Source: Liolophura sinensis (Eukaryota; Mollusca; Polyplacophora; Chitonida; Chitonidae). From it: a stretch of 64,000 nt of DNA. Both the position numbers and the translations under genes were made by a program. The stretch lies in contig NC_088301.1 in NCBI RefSeq assembly GCF_032854445.1, positions 3,408,001 to 3,472,000 of the forward strand, read 5' to 3'. The notes below the pieces were generated by a model, which saw only the letters and a program-made list of their open reading frames with translations, made no database searches and had not been told where the DNA came from. Position 1 is the stretch's first letter. Each line of letters opens with the position of its first letter. Below are positions 26,601-38,750 of this stretch, piece by piece.

Positions 26601-28306
26601 CTCTCTGGTCGTCCTTGGGAAAATCTCTAAACAACCTGCCGATTGTTGTGGGCTTTCCCCTGAGCAGAAATGGGCTAAACGTTGGTTATGTAAAACTTTA
26701 GATGATGTTAGGCCTGAAGACTGCGCCTCTAGGTTCATTTGTTAAGGAAATATATCCACTCCCGGTCAAAATTGCATATTCAGAATCAGTGTCCAAATCT
26801 GCATCAGATAGACTATTTCCCACAGTGAAATTTTCAACACTGCGGAATTTAGTGGTAAAAAAAGAGATTTTTGATCGTTCTTCTGTTGTTCTCCAAAAAT
26901 ACTCCACAATTTTAGTGAGAACAGTAATACCAATCCAAACAGGCATAATAGAGATTCCAGTATGAATGGCTTGAGCCCATGATAAATGAGGGTTTACTTA
27001 CGGAAATGGCTAGAGACACACCGTCTAACTCTTCCCGACCCAAATGTCCACAAAACATTAAACTGATAGGTCCCATGAGAAATGTGAACAGTGACGCCAG
27101 AGTCTGTAAGCAGAATAAAAACTGAGGTTTGACTTGCGCAGATTAAAACCAACAAATCCTAATATCAAATTCGGCAATTCCAGTTTATTTTTCTTAGAAT
27201 GCAGACTCTTCCACAAGTATAACATGGTTTTCAGCCTTAACACGGTTGCACGCCAGCCAAACGTTTATTTTTGTGGCCAATGTCCCTGCTGGGAGCTATA
27301 AATCCAGTCCTGGGGTCTTGAAAAAAGAAACCTCGATAGACACGTTACTTCACAGTTACTTCACACGTTACTTCAGACTGCATACTAACAATTGCTAGCT
27401 GAGATACACGTATACGAGGGAACTACAGACTACAATACTCGATGGACAAAACCCACAATCAGATTTTCAACATTTCACAGTTGATTCTAGACACGACAAC
27501 CTGTTTTCTTTACAGACAAAGTATATATATATCGACAGTGATCATATATTGATAGATAGATCACTCTGAGTAAATGTACTCGAACACAGGCACAAACTTG
27601 CCGCGTAAACAGCCCCAAATTTATGCCAAACACCGTTTAGCTTAAAATCCGGGCCCATTCACAAAGTATAACACTGAAATAAATACAATGAATTACATAC
27701 GAGGTCACAACAAAGCTGCATAATTTTTGGTTTTGTGCTTTGTATTTTGGGAATGAATATTTATTTGTTGTAAAATACTCCAAATAATTTATTCCTGACT
27801 GCAGAGGTACTTACCGCTGGCCAGCTTAAAGAAAAAATAATCTTGAGTTCCTGTTTGAAGCCCGAAGGGTACAACCTCTCAGACAAACCCCTTCTTTCTT
27901 TGGATTCCGAGCCGGCTGAAACAGAAACGCTGTCATGAGTGGTAACAGTTTTTTGATTTGTAGTCATGAGGCATAAACTCTCACTTAACACACTCAGGTC
28001 AAGTTTAATCTGGTGGTGTACTCTGGTGGTGTACTCTGCTGGTGTACACATAGAGATCCCGGAGCATAGTAAAACTCATAGTTACACCAAGAAGTATTTT
28101 CTAAGAAGAGTCGAATAACAGCTCTCTCTAACTCCATTTTAAGAAGATGATGATATTTCCAGCCAGACTGATGTACAATTCTGTGTAACAAGAACACAAG
28201 TTCTACCTCCATGTACACTCCCATATGACGACAGTTCGTTTTCTTGTACAATTTGCTGATTTTCGTCCTCAAACAATGTTGCGCTGGAATCGTCATGGCC
28301 TCCCAT
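11626..28306 (-). CDS. MATE transporter gene 2, complete (19 coding exons)
   Basis: A whole MATE (SLC47A-type) exporter of 596 residues; human MATE1 is 570. Exons from the 5' end: 28207-28306, 27815-27915, 27002-27103, 25738-25806, 25254-25302, 24523-24622, 22874-22916, 22600-22644, 21905-22002, 19469-19566, 18370-18483, 17954-18021, 16793-16901, 15802-15877, 15336-15405, 14081-14213, 13218-13312, 12874-12931, 11626-11888. The summed length is 1791 bases, exactly 597 codons with the stop, and every junction keeps phase. Start: an ATG opens a polar leader of about 50 residues before the first helix. Motifs: CGHLG (85-89), GMSSACDTFFSQ (113-124), LGQNPAVAK near 174, WWTYEVG (296-302), RVGHNLGAG (341-349), GTFGGCGQQYLG, and FWMGLAIG near 460. 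The last exon carries a lone C-terminal helix (about 540-562) and an N-E-T sequon, as in animal MATEs with 13 helices. Exon 18 has a weak acceptor (gaag). Introns hold three minisatellites, two SINEs and a Tc1 fossil. Possible poly(A) signal: AATAAA read on the - strand at 11496-11501. Confidence 0.95.
12876..14220. repeat. Core of the right arm of the MATE inverted duplication
   Basis: Introns here align, in reverse complement, with gene 1 introns at 2720-4606, for example atgtaatttgtgtcagttta before exon 18 in both genes and gtaacttttcttaa after the shared SINE. The full arms are about 882-6230 and 11420-15877. Confidence 0.8.
13545..13795 (-). mobile_element. SINE, near full length with tRNA-like head
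   Basis: Reverse complement shows the head with A-box-like and B-box-like parts (gcgttcaagtcc), the body, and the gagtacggcgtaaaacacc end. It lies 286 bp after the donor of gene 2 exon 16, matching the headless copy in gene 1. Confidence 0.9.
16151..16281 (-). mobile_element. SINE fragment in intron 13 of MATE gene 2
   Basis: Tail (atttatttatttatttg), a 3' end altered to ggttttttacggccaactcc, and part of the body with aggaaaccgggcacgg. No tRNA head. Confidence 0.75.
17000..17880. repeat. 43-bp minisatellite in intron 12 of MATE gene 2, about 20 copies
   Basis: Unit: gaatgtacataccacacaga, then agaggcatcttgtagagggg, then tgt. Copies are highly similar. Because 43 is not a multiple of three and the unit has no stop on the - strand, all three - frames stay open across the array. 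This gives false reading frames of over 300 codons that run into exons 12 and 13. Confidence 0.95.
18670..19095. repeat. 17-bp minisatellite in intron 10 of MATE gene 2
   Basis: Degenerate units around cacggtaacaccacgag. The core ggtaac recurs every 17 bp, for example at 18907, 18941, 18958 and 18975. Confidence 0.85.
19730..20770. repeat. 21-bp minisatellite with a 93-bp higher-order block, intron 9 of MATE gene 2
   Basis: Basic unit close to aatagctcagtaatgacac plus two bases. Between about 19790 and 20070 a 93-bp block (carrying catcattcaagcagagaagc) is repeated three times almost without change. The open frames here are products of the repeat. Confidence 0.9.
20826..21163 (-). mobile_element. 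Second SINE-like family, tRNA-like head on the right
   Basis: On the - strand the head reads agttggtagagcgtcagc (A-box-like) and later cctgggtcgagtcacacc (B-box-like). The other end has a (gagt)n run next to cttggggtttaacgtcgtac. It differs in sequence from the common SINE of this window. Confidence 0.75.
23450..24170 (-). pseudogene. Tc1/mariner transposase fossil in intron 6 of MATE gene 2
   Basis: On the - strand, broken reading frames carry family signatures in order: GWGALCANVRPRLLGIR (usual form WGGI with a few residues after), VFVAELMPFM, NVTPHTAFL (usual form DNAxPHTA; the Asp is changed), and SLEHLWG (usual form PIEHLWD). Several frameshifts and stops. Ends not located. Confidence 0.7.
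26400..26690 (+). mobile_element. Decayed SINE, partly duplicated
   Basis: Blocks resembling the common SINE: gagtccagctcaagcttg, then a second caagtccagctcatgctgtg, then cctgccgattgttgtgggc and tttcccc. The doubled part suggests an internal duplication. It lies in intron 3 of MATE gene 2. Confidence 0.5.
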
Positions 28307-28970
28307 CGCACAAGTATGATTCCCTGGACTACAAGGCCTACATTGAAATTGAGAAAACAAACATACCTTTATTTGTAAGGAACACAGAAGCAGCTTTTCA
28401 TCGTAATTAAAACTCAAATGTTATGGAAGAATTTATGACATTCAATACCAAGCCTGCCATATAGTGACACGTGTAGTTTCACTGTAATTCACAGGTCAGC
28501 ATTTTTTGGTGTTTTTGCCGTTGAATCAACAACTACGGGTGTGCACATAGCCCTGGGTGCAGAAGCTTCCGCCCATTATTTTAAACCGTACCTTATTTGG
28601 ATTGTTCAGGGCCAGCATGTCTCATATGACCTCGGGTAAAGATGGCAAGCAGTAGAACAGGACTATTTACGCCAAGTATGCTAGGGCCCAGGGGCCGCCT
28701 ATGCCCAAGTCCTCTGGTATATTCCAGATACCCGGTGACTAAAGTAATAATAGACAGCCAAAATCAATTACATATTGGGACTTTTTCACTTGCTTTTATC
28801 TTAAAGATTGGTTATAAATTTAGTACAGCTGAATTACATGTACTATCCTAATACATTCCTAATGAGTTCTTCGTGGTTCTTTAATTAGCAATCGTCATGT
28901 CCTCCATGCAGTGATAAACGAAATCTACATAAATTACTTGACTGCAGATGTTGATCAACATTTACTGAAC
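28307..28970. promoter_or_regulatory. 5' flank of MATE gene 2
   Basis: Sequence upstream of the chosen start codon should hold the 5' UTR and promoter. I see no clear TATA box or initiator and cannot place the transcription start; upstream non-coding exons are possible. Confidence 0.3.
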
Positions 28971-29244
28971 TTTATTTATTTGGTTTTATTTGGTTATATG
29001 TCATTGGTGTAAATTTCAAGAATATTTAACTTATACGACATCGGCCAGCATTATAGCAAGAGGAAACCGCGAAGACCCCGGGGGAAACCCCGGACTACTC
29101 GCAGGATCTTAACAGACATTCCTTCTACCGGCCGGAGAGGAGGCCATCATGAGGTGGACAAGAATCCACAGCGACTGTATCGTTAAGACGCTCTAGGTTC
29201 GTTGCGCTGCGCTGGTATGCTAACCACAGAGGCCATGGAGGCCC
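28971..29244 (-). mobile_element. SINE, diverged, with tRNA-like head
   Basis: Tail, then an altered 3' end (gtcattggtgtaaatttc), body (ggccagcattatagcaag) and head ending ggccatggaggccc. Diverged throughout. Confidence 0.75.
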
Positions 29245-29673
29245 ACTGAATTTAATGTATTTATCAAATATGCTTAATTTACATGTTTGAAAGAGGCCGA
29301 TGTATTCCTACTTGTCTTGTTCAGGTTGGATCAAAGTCAAGGCACTGCTAGTATTTTATTTACTGTAATCCATTAAGGGGATTTGCATTTAAGACTGAGA
29401 GAAATTGGTTTTCACAAATGGGACGCCATGTGCAAGTTCTGTTGGGCCACAAAAAGTTATGTTAATTTTCAAATCAAGAGGCTATACCGGAGATTGTTGG
29501 TAAAAAAGCAGCCATGCAGCGATAATCTAATCGTATTTTTACTCTTATAATTTTAAAATTACTTTTCACAAAGCATTAACTCGTCTGTGCACGTGCTATC
29601 GTTCAAAATCGGGAATACATTTTTTTTTATTTTATAAAGCGCTCTCAGAGTGCCTGCAATTTGGATGTTTTGA

Positions 29674-29828
29674 CTTATTTATTTATTTGATTGGTGTTTT
29701 ACGCCGTACTCAAGAATATTTCACTTATACGACGGCGGCCAGTATTATGGTGGAAGGAAACCGGGCAGAGCCCAGGGAAAACCCACGACCATCCGCAGGT
29801 TGCTGAGAGACCTTCCCACTTACGTGGA
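29674..29828 (-). mobile_element. SINE fragment, tRNA head missing
   Basis: Well preserved tail and 3' end (gattggtgttttacgccg) and body to ccttcccacttacg; stops before the head. Confidence 0.88.
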
Positions 29829-30019
29829 TGTTTTGAAATCGGTCGACTTTCCACGTAGGTGTCAGTTGAACACTGGGCTATTTTTTTACACTATTTACTT
29901 TCTTCCTGACTGTTTCTGAGTATTATATATGCATTATATATGATGTATGGTATCAGTGCGTTTTACAGTGTTTGTAGAATTCAGATATGGGTATATCTCC
30001 GCGACAATTAGTACTTTCT

Positions 30020-30800
30020 GTTTTTGTCATGGAAAGGCCAGAGGTTTGGTAGGGACAGGCCTGGGGTTGCAAAGAGGGAGGGCAGTAATTTGTCAGGAAA
30101 AGGGTGGAGGCTTGTAAGGGAAGGGGAGAAAGGTTTGCCAGGGAAATGGCGCGGGGATGTCAGGGAAAGGCCGGAAGAGACGTTCATGAAGGGAAGGGGA
30201 AGAGGTTTGTCAGGGGGAGGGCAGTGGTCTGGTGCATGAAAGGATGGAGGTTTGCCAGGGTAAGGGCGGAGTTTTGTCACGGAAAGGCCAGGGCTTTGGC
30301 AGGGAAGGCCTGGAGTTGGTTAGTGATTGCAGTAATTTTCAAGGAGAGGGTGGAGGCTTGTAAGGGAAGAGGAAGAGGTTTGTCAGGGAAAGGGAAGAGG
30401 TTTGCCACCTGCATGACGGAAGGAGGTTTGTCAGGGGAATTGTCTGGTGCGTGAGAGGAAGAGGTTTGTCACGTGCATGAGTGGAAGAGGTTTGTAAGGG
30501 AAATGAGGGATGCTCAGAAAGGAAAGGTTACAGGTTTGTAAGGGAAAGGCTGGTGGTTTGTCTGGTGCATGAATCGAGGAGGTTTGTTACCTGCATGAAG
30601 AGGCAGGTTAATAAGGAAAACGGCGGAAGTTTAAGGGAAAAGGCGGTGAATTGTAATCCAAACGACAGAGGTTAGTAAGGGAACGGGTGGAGGTTTGTAA
30701 GAAATAGGGCCTGGGGTTGTAAGGGAAAGGACAGAGGGTTGTCAGGGAAATGGCAGAGGTTTGTCAGGGAAAGGACAGAGGTTTGTCGGGGGACGGAGCT
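30020..30800. repeat. G-rich degenerate minisatellite
   Basis: Irregular units built from ggtttgtcagggaaaggg with gaggtttg variants. Strong purine and G excess on the + strand. Confidence 0.85.
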
Positions 30801-30809
30801 GGGTGAAGT

Positions 30810-31650
30810 GATTTGTCTGGTGCATGAAGGATGAAGGTTTGTCATGTGCATGAAGGATGGGGTTTGTCATGTGCATGAAGGGTGGGGGTTTGTCATGTGC
30901 ATGAAGGGTGGGGTTTGCCATGTGCATGAAGAGTGGGGATTTGTGATGTGCATAAAATGTGGGGGTTTGTCATGTACATGAAATGTGGCGGGTTTGTCAT
31001 GTGCATGAAGGGTGGGGGTTTGTCATGTGCATGAAGGGTGGGGTTTTGTCATGTGCATGAAGAGTGGGGATTTGTGATGTGCATGAAATGTGGGGGTTTG
31101 TCATGTACATGAAATGTGGCGGGTTTGTCATGTGCATGAAGGGTGGGGGCTTGTCATGTGCATGAAGGGAGGGGGGTTCCAGGGAAACGGCAGAGGTTTG
31201 TCGGGGGAGGGAGCGGGGGAAATGATTTGTCATGTGCATGAAGGGTGGGGTTCGTCATGTGCATGAAATGTGGGGGGTTGTCATGTGCATGAAGGGTGGG
31301 GCTTTGTCATGTGCATGAAGGGTGGGGTTTGTCATGTGCATGAAAAGTGGGGATTTGTGATGTGCATGAAATGTGGGTTTTGTCATGTGCATGAAGGGGG
31401 GTGAGTGCCAGGGAAGCGGCAGAGGTTTGTCGGGGGAGGGAGCGGGGGAAGTGACTTGTCATGTGCATGAAGGGTGGGGATTTGTCATGTGCATGAAAGG
31501 TGGGGATTTGTCATGTGCATGAAGGGTGGGGTTTGTCATGTGAATGAAGGATGGGGTTTGTCATGTGCATGACGGGTGGGGATTTGTCATGTGCATGAGG
31601 GTGGGGTTTGTCATGTGCATGAAGGGAGGAGATTTGCAAGGGGAAGGGAG
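30810..31650. repeat. 25-bp G-rich minisatellite, about 30 copies
   Basis: Unit: gtgcatgaagggtggggttt followed by gtcat, with 24-27 bp variants. Each junction makes a short inverted repeat TCATG-TG-CATGA. A longer block with ggcagaggtttgtcggggga recurs at about 31185 and 31420, a higher-order repeat. Confidence 0.92.
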
Positions 31651-31719
31651 GTAGTTTATCTACGGAAAGGGGGAGGTTTCTAAGAGGGAGGGCGAGGGTT
31701 TATCAATGAAGGGGCAAAG

Positions 31720-32075
31720 GTTGTCAGAAGAGGGGTTGTGGTTTGTCAGAGATGTGAGATAAGTACAAAGCTTGCCAGAAGAAGGGTTGTGGTTTGTCAG
31801 AGATGTGAGATAAGTACAAAGCTTGCCAGAAGAAGGGTTGTTGTTTGTCAGAGATGTGAGATAAGTACAAAGCTTGCCAGAAGGGTTGTGGTTTGTCAGA
31901 GATGTGAGATAAGTACAAAGCTTGCCAGAAGGGTTGTGGTTTGTCAGAGATATGAGATAAGTACAAAGCTTGCCAGAAGAAGGGTTGTGGTTCGTCAGAA
32001 ATGTTAGATAAGTACAAAGCTTGCCAGAAGAAGGGTTGTCGTTTGTCAGAAATGTGAGATAAGTACGCTTTTGAC
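31720..32075. repeat. 51/48-bp minisatellite, seven copies
   Basis: The block gtttgtcagagatgtgag recurs at 31741, 31792, 31843, 31891, 31939, 31990 and 32041 with small changes, so units are 51 or 48 bp. Both lengths are multiples of three, which keeps repeat frames open on both strands. Confidence 0.95.
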
Positions 32076-32109
32076 CAGCCAGTGTTTCTAAAATAAATTC
32101 CAATCCTCG

Positions 32110-34990
32110 TTAAATGTGAACACAATAGTGTAGCCATATTGATCGCGTTGAACAGATGTTGGCTGTAACACTCTCGTTATCGATTACGGACGGATTTGTC
32201 GCCTGACGTTGTTTTGAACACCGTCCACTTGTGGTCATGACAGTCACAGACTTGTTCCACACGCATAAGTTATGTAACATGTGGCGTCCAGTCAGAAAGG
32301 CATGCTGACAGTTTATTGATGTGACACCATGCAAGTTTCAGTCCACTCACAGAATATATCAAAGACTTAAGGAAAAATCAAGACCTCTAGCATTTCAGAA
32401 TGATTTAGTTAACTGTTTCTTTTCTTTTTACGCTTTATTTCCGAAGATTGTATACGAATGTCTGTTTCGTCGCATAGAAACACACCTAAACGGCCACAGC
32501 CATTTTGTTCTGGCGTGATCGGTGGCTGTATTAACTAATTTTTAAATCTGTAATTCTTAGTAGGCTGTGGGATACGCAATGTTAGTAAAACTGAAAACAT
32601 GATGTCGCGCCACTTCTATACCCCTCGCTAATATAACAAAACAGTGTTCAGGTGACGTCAGCGGAAATACCTCCGTTCTGGGGTTACAAAAATAAACTGC
32701 CTCTGAAATTGGCGGTACTTTCGATTTTCTCAATGTGTTTCTTGTTTACTGTGCCCTGTGATCTTTCGGCTATGAAGCATCACGAAAATTTAGTTATGCT
32801 TTATATACTTGATGTGAGTTACCATTTCGATGCATCTTTAATCTGGTCTAGGTCTTTTTGAACATTTTTTTTTTAATTTTTAAAGTATAAAATCGCCAAA
32901 CAGAGAGTTACATTTTACCTTTGACTCTTAAGTACTCAGTAGGTACCCGTTTAAGTAATCTTTGAAGAACCATACATATGAGGTTCCTTACAACAGGTTA
33001 AATAAGAAACATTATTGGTTCTTTGATGAACTATATGTCGAGGGTTCTTTAAGTAATATTTTGACCTTTTTTTCTCAGTATACCGTACAGTCTAAAAATT
33101 CCACTGCATTTAATTTTGTGGAAAAGTTTAATGCATAATTATAAGTGAAGGTATTTTAATATACAGTTTTCAATGGTTTTCTGTTGCCACTTACTTCACA
33201 TTCGTGTTTTCATTCAATTTCAAGGTCCAAACGTCGCCAGAAACTACCTATAGTACATAAAATCCGTTGCTTGTTGGCTTCCTGTCGCTCTCCTAAAGGA
33301 GTTCTGCTGGGCAAATTTTACCTCCGCCAAGAATGGGATTGGATTTACAGGCGTTTCTCCGCCTGCATGTCAGCAACTTTGAAGAAAACTGTCATGCCCT
33401 ATTCCACTAAATTTTGGTGGTGATTCGGATGTGGGCTCGTATGCAGGAGTCATCACCAATGTAAATGTCAGCAGTAAGTTTACGGGAAAGTAACGTACGA
33501 GTTTTGACGAAATTCGCCGGATCTCAATTCCCACTATCGTGTCCACCCCTATCATCATTGTTACTACCGTAAAAATGTAAGTTATATACGGATTTTTATG
33601 AAATCCAGCACAGCTTGGCATTAACACAAGCACATATCCAATTCTAGTATTCACTTTGGTTCTGATTCGGATCTGGAATCGGATCCAGGCGTTTTTTAAA
33701 TGAATATTTACAATACACGAGTTTACAGAGCTCATGCAACCAAACTCCGCGAAGCCACACCACGTATACCGTGAACTTATGTACTGCTAGACATCTTTCT
33801 CTCTTTTAAGTACTTAAGGAAAACGGTATTTACGGATAGTGATGTAACTGTATTCCTTGACCTTGACTCCACTTGAATTTGGCATAAGCACAAATCCACT
33901 GATTCGGATCTGAATGCAAATTCAAACACTGATTTTTAAACAAATCGTCACACTTGCGAGATACAACACAAATACGTATTCTGTATTTTATTTAGTTGTG
34001 GTGAAAGTTTGTGACGTCAGAGTAACTGCCAATACATTCATGATTTCAACTCGATAAACTATTTGTATGTTAGACATAATAGATAACATTGTCGACTGTA
34101 CATATACATGGTCATTTAGATGACACAGAACTCCATGTTTGATCACATTTGGAGTATTCTGCTTACACGATTTGATAAAATCCTTCCCTTACCTGTGCTT
34201 TTTAATGTTTGGTTAAATTTCCATTTACTTCCATCATAAAGTTCTCTGGCGCGCAGTATTGGCTAAGTCTGCAGGAAAACCCTGTAAGAGTGCTATTGAA
34301 CACCCTACCATGAAATACAGCTGAAACTCTCTATTTATAGGTGTGCAGATGTAAAAGTGTAAAAGGTCGAGCAACTGTCGGTAGGAGAAGCCATTGGTAC
34401 CCTGTGACGTGGGCCGTGTATGGAGATAGACTAGGAGGCACACCTTACCCAATCAGTGGAGTGAGACAGCCAAACTTACCCGCTGTGCCCTTGTCCAGTG
34501 GCTACAAAGCCTTTATTATGCTGTGTCCACATACATGCGATTAATCGTTCGTTAATTCTACTCAGAATGGGAATTACGTAAATGGACTTTAGTGTGTCCA
34601 CGGACCCGCGATACTGTAACTCACACGTTAACGCAGAGCGAATAGAACACTTGTTAACACATCCCCCTGTCTACTCCCCACATCATTTAGTCACTAGACT
34701 TAGCCCCTGTATAAATATTAGTGTGACAATGTGGGCATTTTAACTAGATTTGTGGACTATTTTGTCGGAGATTTTTGTCTATGTAGACATCAATATTCAT
34801 TTATCTAACACGCGCACTTTTTTTATTAGTGTTATTGTTGTTTGTTTTATTTTGTTGTTGCTTTTTTGGCTCTTTTTCGATCGGCATAACAAGATCCACG
34901 TATGTTTTCCAGTTAGCATTAGAATATGCCTTTTCGCTAGTGCTGACGGGTTACATTTTTTTTGTAGATGAAGATACAAAATCGAGAACA
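32110..34990. other. Intergenic, no gene recognised
   Basis: Short open frames without family motifs. 33180-33960 has repeat-like features: ttttacctccgccaagaatg, aaattttggtggtgattcgg, and several gattcggatctg copies on the + strand. I take this as an old dispersed repeat, not a gene. Confidence 0.5.
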
Positions 34991-34994
34991 TAGT

Positions 34995-35945
34995 CTCTTA
35001 AATGCATGGGCCAATTATGGGTATTGTAAGCCGTTCATAGCCAAATATGGGTATTATAAGCCGTTCATAGCCAAATATGGGTATTGTAAGACGTTCATAG
35101 GCAATTATGGGTATTGTAAGCCGTTCATAGGCAATTATGGGTATTGTAAGCCGTTCGTAGGCAATTATGGGTATTGTAAGGACGTTCATAGGCAATTATG
35201 GGTGTTGTAAGCCGTTTATAGGCAATTATGGGTATTGTAAGACGTTCATAGGCAATTATGGGTATTGTAAGCCGTTCATAGGCAATTATGGGTATTGTAA
35301 GCCGTTCATAGGCAATTATGGGTGTTGTAAGCCGTTTGTAGGCAATTATGGGTATATAAGCCGTTCATAGGCAATTATGGGTATTGTAAGACGTTCATAG
35401 GCAATTATGGGTATTATAAGCCGTTCATAGGCCAATTATGGGTATTGTAAGACGTTCATAGGCAATTATTGGGTATTGTAAGCCGTTCATAGGCAATTTG
35501 GGTATTATAAGCCGTTCATAGGCAATTATGGGTATTGTAAGCCGTTTGTAGGCAATTACGGGTATTATAAGCCGTTCATAGGCAATTATGGGTATTGTAA
35601 GACGTTCATAGGCAATTATGGGTATTGTAAGACGTTTGTAGGCAATTATGGGTATTGTAAGACGTTCATAGGCAATTATGGGTATTATAAGCCGTTTGTA
35701 GGCAATTATGGGTATTGTAAGACGTTCATAGGCAATTATGGGTATTGAAAGCCGTTCATAGCCAAATATGGGTATTGTAAGCCGTTCATAGCCAAATATG
35801 GGTATTGTAAGACGTTCAATAGGCAATTATGGGTATTGTAAGCCGTTCGTAGGCAATTATGGGTATTGTAAGACGTTCATAAGGCAATTATGGGTGTTGT
35901 AAGCCGTTCATAGGCAATTATGGGTATTGTAAGCCGTTCCTTAAG
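34995..35945. repeat. 30-bp minisatellite, about 31 copies
   Basis: Unit: gttcataggcaattatgggt followed by attgtaagcc, with single-base variants and a few 1-bp indels. As 30 is a multiple of three, it gives ten-residue periodic frames (for example GNYGYCKPFI on +). No unique spacers between units. Confidence 0.96.
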
Positions 35946-37914
35946 GAGTTCAGTTTTCGTCAACACTGTTTACTTCTCGTATACAGCTGGCGGCTATGTG
36001 TGATCATGCGTGAGTTTTTCATTCCATAATAAAGGTGACCTTTGCTATATGTAGGTAGAAGCACGATCTTCGAATGTACAAGAACGGGCAGGCGTAAACT
36101 GACGACATGGTGCTTCATGATTATTTAGAAATGGTTGTTTATGATGAAATCAACGGTGTACACTGCCGGCAAGCCTAGAGTCCTTATATGTACACGCCAT
36201 ACTTTCGCTTGCTTGACAACGATGTTAGAATGCACATGTACATAGATCCAAGCAACGCTGATCGTCTGTTAAACCCAAACTCAGTCTCACTGCGTTGGGA
36301 ACGTACGCGGAATTAGCCTGAACCGGCCGATCAGTCTACTTTTCTTCCATGGGGTAAAAAAAAAATCCATGGTGAAAAAAAAAACAGAGACAGTCATGGG
36401 TCATGAAGTCATGGTAATAAAGTTTACTCTCAATTTATACAAAGTGGAGAATTTTAAGTTGGTCTAATTCAGTTTCCTGCACCCTTGGGTTGTACTATGT
36501 ACTTTATTTTTATGAAATAACAGCACGGTGTAAACACATGATCGACCCTATTCAATCCGATCCCCGACCGCCATTGGAGCAACACAGTTGTATTTAGTTT
36601 TTTTAAACGTGCAGAACTGATTTAAAATGTGGATTATGCTATTAAAATAGTTTTTATGGTATTTGAAACCACATGGAGTAAGTTACCGGCCTATTATCGC
36701 ATGACTCAGTCCTGTAGTGAGAAACAATCGGACAGGGATTACACAAGTAGGCCTATATTGTTTGTGGTTGCCTTGATCATACTGGTGAACGTTTTCAAGT
36801 AAGAATACAAAGCATAAATAATTCAATTCTATCACAAAAAAATGTTCACTGTTTACATCCATGTTGTCAAGTAAATCGTATATAGAGTTGACTGTGAAGA
36901 GTCTTTGCCGAACATTGGCAACATCTACACAGTCAACCAGTGTCTCTAGTTAACTGACTGGGCTAAAATCCTGAAACATGTCTTGCCGGTAGTTGACATA
37001 AGTAAACCACTGTGACGGGAAACAAAAAGGACTATAAGTCGTGAGAATAAGGAACATAGTGGATACGTTACATACGTGCGTTCGACTGCCCTACTGTAAC
37101 AGGGGAAAATACGTACACTATAAGAGAAACTGAAACAGGCGGTTACATTAACCAGATGAAAGGAACATGTACTTAAAGTGAACATAAAATTTGCCACTAT
37201 TTATAGACAGAAAAAAATATATAGAACACAGTTATCACAGAAAAATATGTAAAAAAATCTATGAAGTTTTGAACACCGGGAAGATGAAGTTCAGCATTTG
37301 GGATGTGGCACTGACGGACAATTCACTCCGAGAAGCCATGTTGTAGAAGCCCTTATGAACGTGGTCAATCACTAGAGCAGAAAGCGTCACTTGATAATTG
37401 GCTGTCACGTCAAAAAACGTATTAGTTATCGATTGTCAGTGCGGTTTCTTATAGTGGATATTATTTTTCTTAGCAGTCAGCTTTATTACGAAAATATCTT
37501 CCCAAAGTCTGAATGAATGAGTTTGTGATGTCCTACTACATTCGGTAAATTGACTGAAGTCGGTACAGCCACCTAGGCCAAATGCTGACAACCATGCAGG
37601 ACGAGGACGAGTAGGACCGCTAAAACACGACGCTTGTGTCCACGAACATGGCCTTGACCGAGCGCCAAGCTAAGAGAAACATCGGCCCCTTGAACACGCA
37701 ACAGAGCTGATACTCTTGAGTTGGGTATCAGGCGTTTTTGTGTGTACTTTATCATTGTCATATTGTTTGTTATCTAAGGTACAGGAGAGCTCCTAGGTTT
37801 TATGACGTCACTCTAGATAGCTAGAACATAGCAAAAATGGCCAAATGGCGTCACCGAATGAGTGGCTGGGCACTGACGATTGTTTGCTATTTATTTTGTT
37901 GATAAGCCGTGTAG
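35946..37914. other. Intergenic, no gene recognised
   Basis: No repeat array, SINE or coding motif that I can support in either strand. Confidence 0.5.
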
Positions 37915-38750
37915 AATTTTTTTCACATACCTCAAAGATATGGAACAACATGGTAATCAGATATTGAACAACAGCGTAACCGGAAATCGAACAACACTAT
38001 AATCACATGTTTGTGACAAGATCTGGAACAAAAGTGTAACCAGATGTTTAGTTATAGTGTAACCAGGTATTGAATAACAGTGTAGTCAAATATAGACCAA
38101 CAATATAATCAGATATGGAACAACAGTGTAACCAGATATGGAACAACAGTGTAACCACATATGGAACAACAGTGTAACCAGATAAGGAACAACAGAGTGA
38201 TTAGATATGGAAAAATAGTGTAACCAGATATGGAACAACAGGGTGACCAGATATCAAATAACATTGTAACCAGATGTAGACTAATAGTGCCAACAGATAC
38301 AGAACAACAGAGTATTCAGAACAAATATGGAACAACAATGTACCTTGATATAGAACAAACGTATAGTTAAAGATGGAACAATAGTATTAGCAGATGTTGA
38401 AAACGATGTAACCATGGCAAAACTACTTAACCAGATATGAAACAACAGTGTAATAAGAAGTGGAACCATAGTGTGTCCACATTTTTAAAAACATCAGTGT
38501 GATCAGATATTGGACAACAGTGTAACTTGATGTAGAACAACAATGTGACCAGATATGGAAGAACAAGGTATTCAGAAATGGAACAACAGAGCAACCAGAG
38601 ACAGAACAAACGTGTAATTAGATATAAAATGACAGCATTAGTAGATGTTGAAAATAGTGTAACCACATATGGAAAAAACACTGTGATCAGATGTGAAAGA
38701 ATAGCGTATCCATGTCTAAAAGAACAGTGTAATAAGGTTTAAAGCATTGT
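37915..38750. repeat. 23-bp minisatellite, degenerate, about 36 copies
   Basis: Unit close to gatatggaacaacagtgtaa followed by cca. Copies differ a good deal, with some length variation. Confidence 0.88.

Noticed and set aside
33184-33735. Frames of 79 (+) and 121 (-) codons in 33.2-33.7 kb
   Set aside because: No domain recognised, and the sequence has the look of an old dispersed repeat with recurring gattcggatctg pieces.
34995-35945. Regular 30-bp direct repeats that could suggest a CRISPR array
   Set aside because: Units follow each other directly with no unique spacers, and the genome is metazoan with intron-containing genes; this is a minisatellite.
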